Shown one piece after another: positions 1 through 8,501 of a stretch of 64,000 bases of DNA. The first letter of the stretch is position 1, and each line of letters opens with the position of its first letter. Source of the stretch: Actinoplanes sandaracinus (GTDB lineage: Bacteria; Actinomycetota; Actinomycetes; Mycobacteriales; Micromonosporaceae). The notes below the pieces were generated by a model that did not search any database, had not been told where the DNA came from, and saw only the letters and a list, made by a program, of their open reading frames with translations. The stretch is from positions 1 to 64,000 of the forward strand of contig NZ_JASCTH010000031.1 of assembly GCF_030009775.1 (NCBI RefSeq). Reading direction: 5' to 3'. A program made the translations under genes and the position numbers.

Positions 1-1
1 C

Positions 2-442
2 ATCGTCGGCTGGAAGACCTCTGATCGGTGCGACACCGATCTGATCCTGGCCGCGCTCGAGTACGGCATCTGGTCGCGTGACGTCCGCGACGGCCAGTTG
101 ATCCACCACTCGGACAGGGGTTCGAACTATACGAGTTTCCGCTTCTCACAACGGCTGCAGGACAACGGAATCCGACCGTCCATGGGCTCGGTCGGCGACT
201 CGTTCGACAACGCGCTGATGGAGAACTTCTGGTCGACGCTGAAGATCGAACTGGTCTACCGCACGAGCTGGCGAACCCGAGACGAAGCCGAGAACGCAAT
301 CTTCGGATACATCGACGGCTGGTACAACACCCGCCGCATCCAGAAGGAACTCGGCTACCTCAGCCCCGACGAATACGAGACCGCCTGGCACGCCCAGACC
401 GAGCCAGATAACCTCACCCCTGCCCCCGCCGGAAGCAGGTAA
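2..442 (+). CDS. IS3-family transposase (OrfB, 5'-truncated by window edge)
   Basis: This is the C-terminal part of a DDE integrase-core transposase of the IS3 family, the enzyme that cuts and joins the element ends. The frame is open from base 2, so the real start lies outside the window. The motif IHHSDRGSNYTS carries the second catalytic Asp. The motif SVGDSFDNALMENFWSTLK carries the downstream Glu region, and the GYIDGWYNTRRIQKELGY tail is typical of the family. It ends 8 bp before the presumed right terminal repeat. An upstream OrfA would be expected outside the window. Family assignment is confident; whether the element is still active cannot be judged. Confidence 0.9.
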   Translation: MVGWKTSDRCDTDLILAALEYGIWSRDVRDGQLIHHSDRGSNYTSFRFSQRLQDNGIRPSMGSVGDSFDNALMENFWSTLKIELVYRTSWRTRDEAENAIFGYIDGWYNTRRIQKELGYLSPDEYETAWHAQTEPDNLTPAPAGSR

Positions 443-450
443 CCACCGCT

Positions 451-472
451 CCGTCAAAACGGGGGGAACTCA
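451..472. repeat. Presumed right terminal inverted repeat of the IS3-family element
   Basis: The sequence directly behind the transposase stop ends in GGGGGGAACTCA. Read inward from the boundary it begins TGAGTTCCCCCCG, and IS3-family ends commonly begin with TGA. The next base opens a reading frame that makes sense as a truncated gene, which supports 472 as the element boundary. The left end is outside the window, so the repeat cannot be checked against its partner. Confidence 0.55.
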
Positions 473-625
473 AGCCTTGACCTGTCCCTGCAGCAACTGA
501 GCTGGCAGGCGGTCAATGGCGCGACGGGACTGGTGAATCTCACCCTTGGGGCCGACGGCCAGCATCTACAGGGGACCATTGCGAGTACCTATGCAGGAAT
601 GGCCGTGTTCGCGCTCAGCCGCTGA
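473..625 (+). pseudogene. 3' remnant of an unidentified gene cut by the IS3 element
   Basis: An open frame of 50 codons runs from the IS boundary to TGA at 623-625, with no start codon of its own. The translated tail contains TLGADGQHLQGTIASTYAG and looks like a beta-rich protein end. I do not recognise the family. Its position flush against the IS end suggests that the insertion removed or separated the 5' part of the gene. It could also be chance open frame in GC-rich DNA. Confidence 0.4.
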
Positions 626-651
626 AGACCCTGTCGCTGATCTTGTAACGG

Positions 652-776
652 GTGAACCATGTCCATGATCAGCACGGCGCCCTCCGGCTTGATCAAGCGT
701 TGCTGCGGCTGCTGGTCTGCCCGGATACGGTGCTGCGCTGGCATCGCGACCTGCACGCCCGCCGCCACGCACCGCA
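652..776 (+). pseudogene. Integrase/transposase N-terminal-region remnant
   Basis: In the frame starting at 652 the translation reads LLVCPDTVLRWHRDLHARRH. The pattern (D)TVLRWHRDL is the usual helix before the catalytic core of many actinobacterial integrase-type transposases (IS481/IS3-like). The frame loses meaning after about 775, where a different frame starts to match an IS5-type transposase. It is therefore only a short piece, fused to another relic. No function is expected. Confidence 0.5.
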
Positions 777-778
777 GA

Positions 779-961
779 GCCAAAGGCTCCCGCGGCGGAC
801 GCCCACCCAAGTTCGACAAGATCTTCTACCGGATGCGGCACGCCGTCGAGAACGGCATCGCCCGACTCAAACGCCACCGCGGGGCGTCCACTCGCTACGA
901 CAAGTTGGCCGTCAGGTTCCAGGCCGTCCTGACCATCGCCGTCATCTGCGAGTGGCTCTGA
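779..961 (+). pseudogene. IS5-family transposase, C-terminal remnant
   Basis: The last 60 codons of an IS5-type DDE transposase are visible in the frame ending at 961. They show the conserved SRGGRPPKFDKIFYRMRHAV segment followed by E-N-GIARLKRHRG and the TRYDKLAVRFQAVLTIAVIC tail. The Y-R/E region near ENGIARLK holds the third acidic residue of the DDE triad. The N-terminal two thirds are missing and replaced by an unrelated integrase fragment. Just after the stop, GGCTTATGAAACACGC resembles an IS5-type terminal repeat. This is a dead copy. Confidence 0.75.
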
Positions 962-979
962 CCGGCTTATGAAACACGC

Positions 980-1945
980 TTAGAAGCCGATCAGCGCGTG
1001 CGGCCGGTACGGCGCCTCCAGGGCGGCGACGTCGTCCTCGGTCAGCCGCAGTCCGACGGCCGCCACCGCGTCGTCGATGTGGGACTGCTTCGACGCGCCG
1101 ATGATCGGGGCGGTCACCGCGGGCTTCGACAGCAGCCACGCCAGCGCCACCCGGGCCGGGGGCACGTCGTGCGCCGCCGCCACCCGTGCCACCGCGTCGG
1201 CGACCGCGTAGTCGTCCTCGGTGGAGAGCCGGGCGACCAGCGGATCGGTCTTCGCCCGCTGCGACTCGGCGGCACGGCCACGGGCCAGCACACCCTTGGC
1301 GAGCGGGCTCCACGGGATGACACCCACGCCGGAGTCGAGGCAGAACGGCAGCATGTCCCGCTCCTCCTCCCGGTAGGCGAGGTTGTACTGCGGCTGCATC
1401 GAGACGAATGTGGTCCAGCCGTTGCTGCGGGCGGTGAACTGCGCCTTCGCGAACTGTCAGGCATGCATGGTGGAGGCGCCCAGGTAGCGCGCCTTGCCGG
1501 CACGGACCACGTCGTGCAGCGCCTCCATCGTCTCCTCGATCGGTGTCTCCGGGTCGAACCGGTGGATCTGGTAGAGGTCGACGTGGTCGGTGCCGAGGCG
1601 GCGCAGCGACGCGTCGAGCGAGGCCATGATGTGCTTGCGGGACAGTCCGCGGTCGTTGGGCCCGTCACCCATCGGGAAGAACACCTTGGTCGCCAGCACG
1701 TAGTCGTCGCGACTGGCGAAGTGCGAGTGCAGCAGCCGCCCGGTGATCTCCTCACTGCCGCCGACCGAATACATGTCGGCGGTGTCGAAGAAGGTGATGC
1801 CCTGCTCGACGGCCCGCCGCACGATCGACGTGGCGGCCTGCTCGTCGAGCACCCAGTCCCGCCAGTCGCGCGAGCCGTAGGTCATCATGCCGAGGCAGAT
1901 CCGGGACACCTTCAGGCCGGTCCGGCCGAGACGCACGTATTCCAT
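980..1945 (-). pseudogene. Aldo/keto reductase interrupted by an in-frame TGA
   Basis: The gene encodes an NADPH-dependent aldo/keto reductase of the YghZ/Kv-beta-like type (321 codons before the stop, counting the internal stop as one). The start has MEYVRLGRTGLKVSRICLG, then FFDTADMY with the catalytic Tyr, DLYQIHRFDP, and later PLAKGVLARG and APIIGASKQ for cofactor binding. The frame is unbroken except at 1457-1459, where TGA follows GASTMHA and precedes QFAKAQF. Homologues normally have Trp there (A-W-QF), so one TGG-to-TGA change explains the stop. The ATG at 1945 is preferred over TTG at 1954. It may be a true pseudogene, a sequencing error or a read-through case. Confidence 0.8.
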
Positions 1946-1993
1946 GCCGGACAACCTAGAGACGAGGCAGGAAGGTCCACGTCCAGGGTGATC

Positions 1994-3091
1994 TCATGCG
2001 TGCCCGGCTCCGGCCCGGCGGGACGGAGCGGGATCGCCGGCGTCCCGCGGCTGCGGCCCGGCCGGCCAGGTGCGCACCGGGCCCCTCACGCTGACCTGGA
2101 CGGCGTCGCCGGTAGCCGGTACGGGGCCGTCGTTGAGCCGGCGGGACTGCACCTCGGTGCCGTCGGCGAGGCGCACCACGGTGAGTGTGTCGTGTCCGTG
2201 GAAGTCGTGGCGCAGCACTCGTCCGGTGACCTGGCCGGCGGTGGGTGTGCCGATCGGGGTGATCCGGACCTGCTCGGGGCGCAGCAGGACGGTGACCTCC
2301 CCGTCCGCGTCCGCATGCACCGGCGCCGCCCCGATCGCGGTGTGCGCGTGCCCTGCCCGTACGACACCGGTCAGCAGCACGGCGTCGCCCACGAACCGGG
2401 CGACCCAGTGATCGGTGGGTGTCGCGTAGACCTCGGTCGGCGGCCCGTCCTGCACCACGCGTCCGGCGCGCATGACGACCACGTGATCGGCGAGCGACAG
2501 CGCTTCTGCCTGGTCGTGGGTCACCAGGACCGCGGTGGCGCCGTCGCGGCGCAGCGCCTGCCGGACGTCCTGCCGGAGGCTGGCGCGCAGGCCCGCGTCC
2601 AGTGCGCTGAACGGCTCGTCCAGCAGGACCAGCCGGGGACGCGGCGCGAGTGCCCGGGCCAGAGCCACCCGTTGCTGCTGGCCGCCGGAGAGCTGATGCG
2701 GCATCCGCCGCTGGTATCCCTCCAGCCCGACGAGGACGAGGACCTCCTCGATCCGGCCGCTGCGGCGCTGCGCCCGGTCGAGCCCGTATCCCACGTTGTC
2801 GGCGACGGACAGGTGCGGGAACAGCGCTCCCTCCTGCGGCACCAGGGCGACCCGGCGGCGGTGGGCGGGCACGTGTGTGCCGGGGCCCTCGACCACCGAG
2901 TCCGCCACCCGGATCTGCCCCGCGTCGAGGCGTTCCAGGCCGGCGACGCAGCGCAGCAGGGTGGTCTTGCCGCATCCGGACGGCCCGAGGACGGCGGTGA
3001 GCGAGCCGGCCGCGACGGACAGGCCCACGTCGGTGAGGACCGGCACGGCACCGTAGGTCTTGCAGGCCGCGGTCACGGTGAGTGCGGTCAT
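1994..3091 (-). CDS. fbpC: Fe(III) ABC transporter, ATP-binding protein (FbpC-like)
   Basis: This is the ATPase of a ferric-iron importer, working on the cytoplasmic face of the membrane with the permease gene upstream. The protein has 365 residues. It has Walker A GPSGCGKT at 36-43, the signature LSGGQQQR at 134-141, Walker B LVLLDEP at 154-160 and an H-loop VTHDQAE. After about residue 240 there is a TOBE-like regulatory domain with VLLRPEQVRI, as in FbpC/PotA/CysA-type importers. The start ATG overlaps the permease stop by 4 bp (ATGA), and GGAAGGAA precedes it. The substrate is inferred from the binding-protein gene and the iron box ahead of the operon. Confidence 0.88.
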   Translation of the reverse strand: MTALTVTAACKTYGAVPVLTDVGLSVAAGSLTAVLGPSGCGKTTLLRCVAGLERLDAGQIRVADSVVEGPGTHVPAHRRRVALVPQEGALFPHLSVADNVGYGLDRAQRRSGRIEEVLVLVGLEGYQRRMPHQLSGGQQQRVALARALAPRPRLVLLDEPFSALDAGLRASLRQDVRQALRRDGATAVLVTHDQAEALSLADHVVVMRAGRVVQDGPPTEVYATPTDHWVARFVGDAVLLTGVVRAGHAHTAIGAAPVHADADGEVTVLLRPEQVRITPIGTPTAGQVTGRVLRHDFHGHDTLTVVRLADGTEVQSRRLNDGPVPATGDAVQVSVRGPVRTWPAGPQPRDAGDPAPSRRAGAGHA

Positions 3092-4614
3092 CGATTTCCT
3101 TCCGGACCGAGTGCGCCGCTGCGGGCGGCGAGGAACCAGGCGGGGACGGCGGACAGGAGCACCAGCAGGGCGGCGTACGGCGCGGCGGCGGCGTACGCGG
3201 CCACCCCGGTGTGGCCCCACAGTTCGGTGGCGAGGGTGTCCATGCCGGTGGGGCGCAGCAGCAGCGTGGCCGGCAGCTCTTTCATGCAGGTCAGGAACAC
3301 CAGTGCGGCGCCGGCGGCGATACCGGGGGTGAGCAGCGGCGCCGTGATGGTGATGAAGACCCGCAGCGGCCGGCGGCCGAGACTGCGAGCCACGTCGTCC
3401 AGGGCCGGCGGGGCCTGCGCGGCGGCGGCGCTCACGGCCGCCACGGCGAGAGGCAGGAACAGCGCCGCGTACGCCAGCGTGAGCAGCCACCGGGTCTGGT
3501 AGAGCGGATAGGCGACGTGCACGCCGAAGAACACCAGGGACAGCCCGATCACGACGCCGGGCAGGGCGTGGGTGAGATAGCTGAGTCGTTCGACCACCGC
3601 CGCGAGAGGTCCTGACGCGCGTGCCACCAGCAGTCCGATGGGCAACGCCAGCAGCATGGTTAACACCGCGCCAGCGGCGGACACCGTCAACGAGTTCCCG
3701 GCCGCGGTAGCGATCTCGGTGAGGGAGCCCGGGCGCGACACCCCGGCGGCCAACCGGCGGGACAGGTTCAGCGCGGGCACGCCGAGGGCCAGTGCCGCGG
3801 CCACCATGAGCATCAGCGCCGCCGGCCACCGCCGGCCACCGAGCGGAATCCGCACATGGGGACGGCGTGCGCCGGCACCGAGGCGGGCGTACCGGGCGCC
3901 GCGCCGACGGGTCAGCGACTCGCCGATGAGCAGAACCGTGGTGAGGGCGACCAGGACGGTCGACAACAGCAGCGCCCCGGTGAGGTCGAAACCGAGATCG
4001 AAGGCGGTGAACACGGCCCGGGTGAAGGTGTCGGTGCGCAGCAGTGCCACGGCGCCGAAGTCGGAGAGCACGTACAGCGCCACGAGCAGGGCGCCGCCGG
4101 CGATCGCCGGCCGAAGCTGCGGCAGGGTCACCCCGCGGAAGGTCCGCCACGGGTGGTGGCCCAGCGATCGGGCGACGTCCTCCTGTGCCGGGTCGGCGCG
4201 GTGCAGGGCGGCGGCCACCGGCAGGAACACGTACGGGTAGCTGCACAGCGTCAGGACGAGGGCGGACGGCCAGAACCCGGTGAAGTCGTCCACCGCCGAC
4301 ACCCAGGCGAAGGCGGCGATGTAGGTGGGCACCGCCAGCGGCAGCGCGGCGAGCACGGCGAACAGGCGTGCTGCCGGCAGATCGGTGCGGGTCACCAGGA
4401 AGGCACTGCCCACACCGAGGACGGTGCAGGCGAGCGTCACGACCGCGGCCAGGGCCAGGCTGGTGGCGGCGAGCCGGCCGACGCGGGCGGTGAGCAGCTC
4501 GGCGGCGGCCCGGTCGAGTCCCGCCTCGGTCACCCGTATCAGCAGATAACCCAGCGGCAGAAGGGCGACGACGACCGCGATGCCCGCCGCGGCGGTCAGT
4601 ACCGGGCGAGACAC
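3088..4614 (-). CDS. fbpB: Fe(III) ABC transporter permease (FbpB-like, two fused permease domains)
   Basis: This integral membrane protein of about 508 residues would form the iron channel. Its length and internal duplication fit FbpB/SfuB, where two binding-protein-dependent permease domains are fused. Each half carries an EAA-like loop that contacts the ATPase (first SLGHHPWRTFRGVTLPQLRP, second SLGRRPLRVFITITAPLLTP). About twelve hydrophobic segments are visible. The GTG at 4614 gives a protein beginning just before the first membrane segment. An open frame extends upstream with Arg-rich sequence (PAWWRARRRP), so the true start may lie up to 25 codons earlier. Confidence 0.88.
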   Translation of the reverse strand: MSRPVLTAAAGIAVVVALLPLGYLLIRVTEAGLDRAAAELLTARVGRLAATSLALAAVVTLACTVLGVGSAFLVTRTDLPAARLFAVLAALPLAVPTYIAAFAWVSAVDDFTGFWPSALVLTLCSYPYVFLPVAAALHRADPAQEDVARSLGHHPWRTFRGVTLPQLRPAIAGGALLVALYVLSDFGAVALLRTDTFTRAVFTAFDLGFDLTGALLLSTVLVALTTVLLIGESLTRRRGARYARLGAGARRPHVRIPLGGRRWPAALMLMVAAALALGVPALNLSRRLAAGVSRPGSLTEIATAAGNSLTVSAAGAVLTMLLALPIGLLVARASGPLAAVVERLSYLTHALPGVVIGLSLVFFGVHVAYPLYQTRWLLTLAYAALFLPLAVAAVSAAAAQAPPALDDVARSLGRRPLRVFITITAPLLTPGIAAGAALVFLTCMKELPATLLLRPTGMDTLATELWGHTGVAAYAAAAPYAALLVLLSAVPAWFLAARSGALGPEGNR

Positions 4615-4694
4615 CGGGCGCCGCCGGGCCCGCCACCACGCCGGGACGGCGGACGCCGCGGTGCGCGTCCGCCGGTCGGCTCGGGTCCGGACGG

Positions 4695-5738
4695 TCAGGG
4701 CGTCAACCCCGCAGCCTTGATCAGGGCGATGCTCGCCTCGAGGGTGTCCAGGTCGTTGAGATCGATCGCCGGCACCTTGAGATCCGCCAGCGGCGGCACG
4801 TACGCCGGTGCGGGGGCTCCGGCGACCAGCGGGTACTCGAAGGTCCGCTGGGCGAAGTCGGTCTGCGCCTCGGCGCTCAACAGGAAGTCCACCAGGGCAC
4901 GTACGTCCGGGTCGGTTCCGGAGCGGCGCAGCACGCCGATGCCGGAGACGTTGACCATGGCGCCGGTGTCGCCCGGGGCGAAGAAGTGCAGCTTCGCGTT
5001 GAGCTTGTCGGGCGTGGTGCCACGCTCCTTGGCGATCTCGCCGAGGTAGTAGTGGTTGACCAGGCCGACCGGCACCTTACCGGCGTCGACCGCCTCCACG
5101 ATCGCGATGTTGTTCTCGAGGATCTGTACGTCGTTGGCCTTGAGGGCGGTGAAGAACTCCTTCGCCTTGGCTTCGCCGTGCTGCAGCCGGACCCCGGTGA
5201 CGAAGGCCTGGAACGAGCCATTGGTCGGGGCGATCGCCACCTTGCCCTTCCACCGGGCGTCCGTGAGATCGAAGACCGAGGAGGGCAGCTCCTCAGCCTT
5301 GACGAGGGTGGGGTTGTGGACGAGCACCCGCGAGCGAGCGGTGACGCCCACCCAGTTGCCGTCCTGGGCGCGGTAGGTCGCCGGAACCTTCGCGCCCACC
5401 TCGGGCGGCAGCGGGGCCAGCAGCCCCTTCTTGTTGACAGCACCGAGAGCGCCGGCGTCCTGCGACAGGAACGCCTCGGCCGGGGAGCGGTCGCCCTCCT
5501 CGGCCAGTTGCGCCGCCATCTGGGCGGTCGTGCCGTACCGCGCCTCGATCTCGATGCCGGTCTGCTGCGTGAACTTGTCCAGCAGCGGCTTGATCAGGGC
5601 TTCGTTCCGGCCGCTGTACAGCATGACCTTCTTGTCGCCGGGCTCGCTGGCTGGTCCGTCGCCGCACGCGGCCATGCCTGAAAGCACTGCCGCGCTCAGC
5701 GCCGTGACCAGCGCGAGTCTTGTCCGGGAGGGACCCAC
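4695..5738 (-). CDS. fbpA: Fe(III) ABC transporter substrate-binding lipoprotein (FbpA/FutA-like)
   Basis: The 347-residue lipoprotein captures ferric iron outside the membrane and delivers it to the FbpB-like permease. A signal peptide ends in the lipobox LSGMAAC, with Cys25 as the lipidated residue. YSGRNEALIKPLLDKF near residue 41 and the paired tyrosines NHYYLGEI (Tyr230-Tyr231) are hallmarks of FbpA-type iron binders. GTG at 5738 is preceded by GGAGAA. It lies 48 bp behind the ligase-acyltransferase gene and 80 bp before the permease, so all four genes are probably one transcript. A related role with another metal cannot be excluded. Confidence 0.88.
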   Translation of the reverse strand: MGPSRTRLALVTALSAAVLSGMAACGDGPASEPGDKKVMLYSGRNEALIKPLLDKFTQQTGIEIEARYGTTAQMAAQLAEEGDRSPAEAFLSQDAGALGAVNKKGLLAPLPPEVGAKVPATYRAQDGNWVGVTARSRVLVHNPTLVKAEELPSSVFDLTDARWKGKVAIAPTNGSFQAFVTGVRLQHGEAKAKEFFTALKANDVQILENNIAIVEAVDAGKVPVGLVNHYYLGEIAKERGTTPDKLNAKLHFFAPGDTGAMVNVSGIGVLRRSGTDPDVRALVDFLLSAEAQTDFAQRTFEYPLVAGAPAPAYVPPLADLKVPAIDLNDLDTLEASIALIKAAGLTP

Positions 5739-5786
5739 GTGCGTTTCTCCTTCATTGATCGATCGAGGCCTGAAGCCGGCAGTGCC

Positions 5787-8339
5787 TCAGTCCGGTGGGT
5801 CGGAACGGCCGGCGGTCACCGGTTGCCGCCGCGGCAGCCACCTCGTGGCCCGGTCGACCGCCGCGCCGAAGGCCACACCGACGGCCAGGGCAGCCAGCAG
5901 GGCGGCCAGCTTGGAGTGGTCGTCCAGCAGCGGATACACCTGCCAGTGGGTGAGGTACGCGTACAGCGAACTGCCCGCCAGCGCTCCGGCCACCCGATTC
6001 ACCAGCGCCGTGCTGGGAAGGTGCGGCAGCCAGACCAGCGCGGTGAACCCGATGATGATCACGGACTCGCGCAGCGGGGTGTCGAAGTAGCCGAGGACCG
6101 TCAGCGGTGCCAGCACGGTGAGCAGCAGCCGCCGTCGGACGGTTGTCGCCTTGCCGGCCGCCCAGCCCAACGCGAAGAACCAGAACAGCCGGGCCGGCGT
6201 GGCGAGATGGTCCCAGGGCGAGACCGGAATCACGTCGTACCGGACGGCGAGCCCCAGCGCCAGCAGGCCGAGCGGCAGCGCGAACGGCATCCGCCGCTCG
6301 AATCGGTCGACCATCGGCAGCGCGAGCAGCGCGAGCAACGCCAGCAGCGTGTACACCAGGTTCTCGATGAACCAGAAGTCCCGCTGCGGTCCCACCCGCG
6401 GACCCAGCGCCTCGTTGAGCAGCAGCACGTTCTGCCAGCTGTACGAGCTGTCGAGCAGCACCACCGGCACCAGGTACAGCATGCACGGTACGGCGATGCG
6501 GGCGATCGAGGAGGACACGTGCCGCAGCCGCCGGCGATGCGGCACGTCGGCGAGATGGAACCGGGCGAAGCCGAAGCCCGCCACCGCCAGCAGCAGGTGT
6601 GCGCCACCGCGGACGGTGAACAGCTGGATGTGCGTGCCGACGATGAGCACGATCGCCACCGCCCTCAGCGCCACCGTGGTGTCCAGCGTGCGGCGTCGCC
6701 GCGAACCCGCCGGCACCTCGGCCGCTCCGGCGCGCAACCGGGCGATCGGCATGGTGTGCCAGCCCACCGGCAGCGGTCCGAGGATCTGTTCCAGGCGGAC
6801 CGACATCTCCACGTACGACAGCGAGTCCCCGCCCAGGCCGACGAACGTGCTGTCGTCGGTGACATCGGCACGGTCCAGGAGCTCGGCGTACACGGCGCGC
6901 AGGTCCACGCCGGCGGGGTCGGCCGGCGGGGCGGGCGTGGCCGGCGTCTCGCCTCGGGCCAGGGCGGTCACGGCTTGCAGGTCGACCTTGCCCGACGTCA
7001 GCACCGGCAGCTCGGGCAGCGCGATCACGCGGACGGCGCGGACGGGGACCCCGCAGCGGGAGGCGACGAGCCGCCGGACAGTCCCGGCTCGCGCGCCTTC
7101 CTCGACGGCCACCACCACCTGCTCGTCGGTGGCCACGCAGCAGGACCGCACACCGTCGGCCTCCAGACCGGCCTCCAGGCGCTGCAGATCGAGGCGCAGA
7201 CCGAAGACCTTGGCGAAACGGCTGCGCCGGCCGACGATCTGGAACAGCCCGTCGTCGCGGCGCCGGGCGAGGTCGCCGGTGAACAACTCGTGGACGGTCC
7301 GGCCCAGACTCAGATCGGCCGGGCACTCGGCGTACCCGAGCATGACGTTGGGCCCGCGGTAGACCAGCTCGCCGATCTCGGGGTCGTCGCCGGTGTCCAG
7401 CGGTTCCAGCCTCAGGTCACCGCCCGGCACCGGCACGCCGATCGCCTCGGGACTCATCAGCGCGCGATCCGGCGGCAGGTACGCCATCCGTGCGGTCGCC
7501 TCCGTCTGCCCGTACATGACGAACAGGTCCCACCCACGGCGACGCCCGAGCTCGGCATATCGGCGTACCTGCTCGGGATTCATCCGCCCGCCGGCCTGCG
7601 TCACATAGCGCAGGCCGGGCAGATCCATCTCGGCGAAGCCCACCCGGTCCAGCAGCGCGAAGGTGTACGGCACTCCCGCGAGGCACGTGCCGCGAGCCCG
7701 GCGGAACAACTCCCAGAAGCATGCGTCGGCGACGGACAGCCCGGTCAGGACGACGCCGGCACCGCGCACCAGATGACTGTGCAGCACCGACAGGCCGTAG
7801 CAGTAGGACAACGGCAGAGTGGTCACGGCCCGGTCGGTCTCCCGGATGCCGAGGTACTCGGCGATCGCCTCGGCATTCGCGCGCAGGTTGTCGTACGACA
7901 GCCGCACCAGCTTGGGGGAACCGGTCGATCCGGACGTGCTGAGCAGCAGGCCGAGATCGGGATGCAGGACGGTGGCCGAGCCGGGGCGCCGCTGCGTCGT
8001 GCGCCACCGTCCACCCACCGGCCGGCACACCACGTCAGGGTCGTACGCCGCGGTCAGTGACGCGATCACCGCGTCGTCGTCGGGAACCAGCATGGGAACA
8101 TGACCACCGGCAAGGACCGCCAGATAGGTCACGACCGCGTCGACGGAGTTCGCTCCCACCATGAGCACAAACCGGCGTCCGCCACCCAGTCCTCGCGCGG
8201 TCCGCGCGACCCTCAGGGACAGCTCCCGGTAAGAGATCTCCTCATCCGCGGTGACCAGGGCCGTTCGGTCCCCGAACGACGCCAGGCTACGGCCCAGGAG
8301 AGGGTGCGGCGCTGGTGTGTCCAGGTCCTGCGGCAACAT
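5787..8339 (-). CDS. Fused adenylate-forming ligase / carrier protein / acyltransferase-3 membrane protein
   Basis: One 850-residue chain joins three modules. Residues 1-460 form an acyl-adenylating enzyme, with STSGSTGSPK (134-143), YGQTE (276-280) and the catalytic Lys in LTSGKVDL (Lys451). Residues 475-545 form a carrier domain, with GLGGDSL placing the phosphopantetheine on Ser506. From about 552 to the end there is an acyltransferase-3 domain with about ten membrane helices and an early His570. The likely chemistry is activation of an acid, loading on the carrier, then transfer across or at the membrane; the acceptor is unknown. It heads the iron operon behind an iron box. The ATG at 8339 is chosen over an upstream GTG because that start would run through the box. 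Confidence 0.85.
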   Translation of the reverse strand: MLPQDLDTPAPHPLLGRSLASFGDRTALVTADEEISYRELSLRVARTARGLGGGRRFVLMVGANSVDAVVTYLAVLAGGHVPMLVPDDDAVIASLTAAYDPDVVCRPVGGRWRTTQRRPGSATVLHPDLGLLLSTSGSTGSPKLVRLSYDNLRANAEAIAEYLGIRETDRAVTTLPLSYCYGLSVLHSHLVRGAGVVLTGLSVADACFWELFRRARGTCLAGVPYTFALLDRVGFAEMDLPGLRYVTQAGGRMNPEQVRRYAELGRRRGWDLFVMYGQTEATARMAYLPPDRALMSPEAIGVPVPGGDLRLEPLDTGDDPEIGELVYRGPNVMLGYAECPADLSLGRTVHELFTGDLARRRDDGLFQIVGRRSRFAKVFGLRLDLQRLEAGLEADGVRSCCVATDEQVVVAVEEGARAGTVRRLVASRCGVPVRAVRVIALPELPVLTSGKVDLQAVTALARGETPATPAPPADPAGVDLRAVYAELLDRADVTDDSTFVGLGGDSLSYVEMSVRLEQILGPLPVGWHTMPIARLRAGAAEVPAGSRRRRTLDTTVALRAVAIVLIVGTHIQLFTVRGGAHLLLAVAGFGFARFHLADVPHRRRLRHVSSSIARIAVPCMLYLVPVVLLDSSYSWQNVLLLNEALGPRVGPQRDFWFIENLVYTLLALLALLALPMVDRFERRMPFALPLGLLALGLAVRYDVIPVSPWDHLATPARLFWFFALGWAAGKATTVRRRLLLTVLAPLTVLGYFDTPLRESVIIIGFTALVWLPHLPSTALVNRVAGALAGSSLYAYLTHWQVYPLLDDHSKLAALLAALAVGVAFGAAVDRATRWLPRRQPVTAGRSDPPD

Positions 8340-8349
8340 GGCGCGACCA

Positions 8350-8368
8350 TAAGCTAAGCCTTCCCTAA
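8350..8368 (-). promoter_or_regulatory. IdeR/DmdR-like iron box before the iron operon
   Basis: On the minus strand the site reads TTAGGGAAGGCTTAGCTTA. By hand it matches the actinobacterial iron-box consensus TTAGGTTAGGCTAACCTAA at 14 of 19 positions, including TTAGG and the core AGGCT. It lies 10 bp before the ATG of the ligase-carrier-acyltransferase gene. Binding of an iron-loaded DtxR-family repressor there would block transcription of the four-gene operon when iron is plentiful. Confidence 0.7.
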
Positions 8369-8454
8369 CCGCCAGGGTTGCCACCCACTCGGCGCACCGG
8401 CTTACGCGCAAAGAGTCCCGGCGAGGTCGCCGACATCACACGGGGGACAGAACA

Positions 8455-8489
8455 CCCTGAAGGTATATACGCGAGGTATACCCTCAGGG
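8455..8489. promoter_or_regulatory. 35-bp palindromic operator, probable PadR autoregulation site
   Basis: Two 13-bp arms, CCCTGAAGGTATA and TATACCCTCAGGG, are separated by 9 bp and pair at 12 of 13 positions. The site ends 12 bp before the PadR start codon. PadR repressors usually bind long AT-cored dyads over their own promoters, so autorepression with the downstream transporter is the simplest reading. Confidence 0.7.
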
Positions 8490-8501
8490 TACAGTTCCTC
8501 C

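Noticed and set aside
1956..1997. Short frame MRSPWTWTFLPRL before the reductase, Trp-leader-like
   Set aside because: It overlaps the fbpC stop by chance and has no ribosome site or attenuator.
998..3502. Very long open frame on the plus strand across the iron importer genes
   Set aside because: It is antisense to fbpC, fbpB and the reductase, with Arg/Gly-rich nonsense composition. GC-rich coding DNA produces such shadows.
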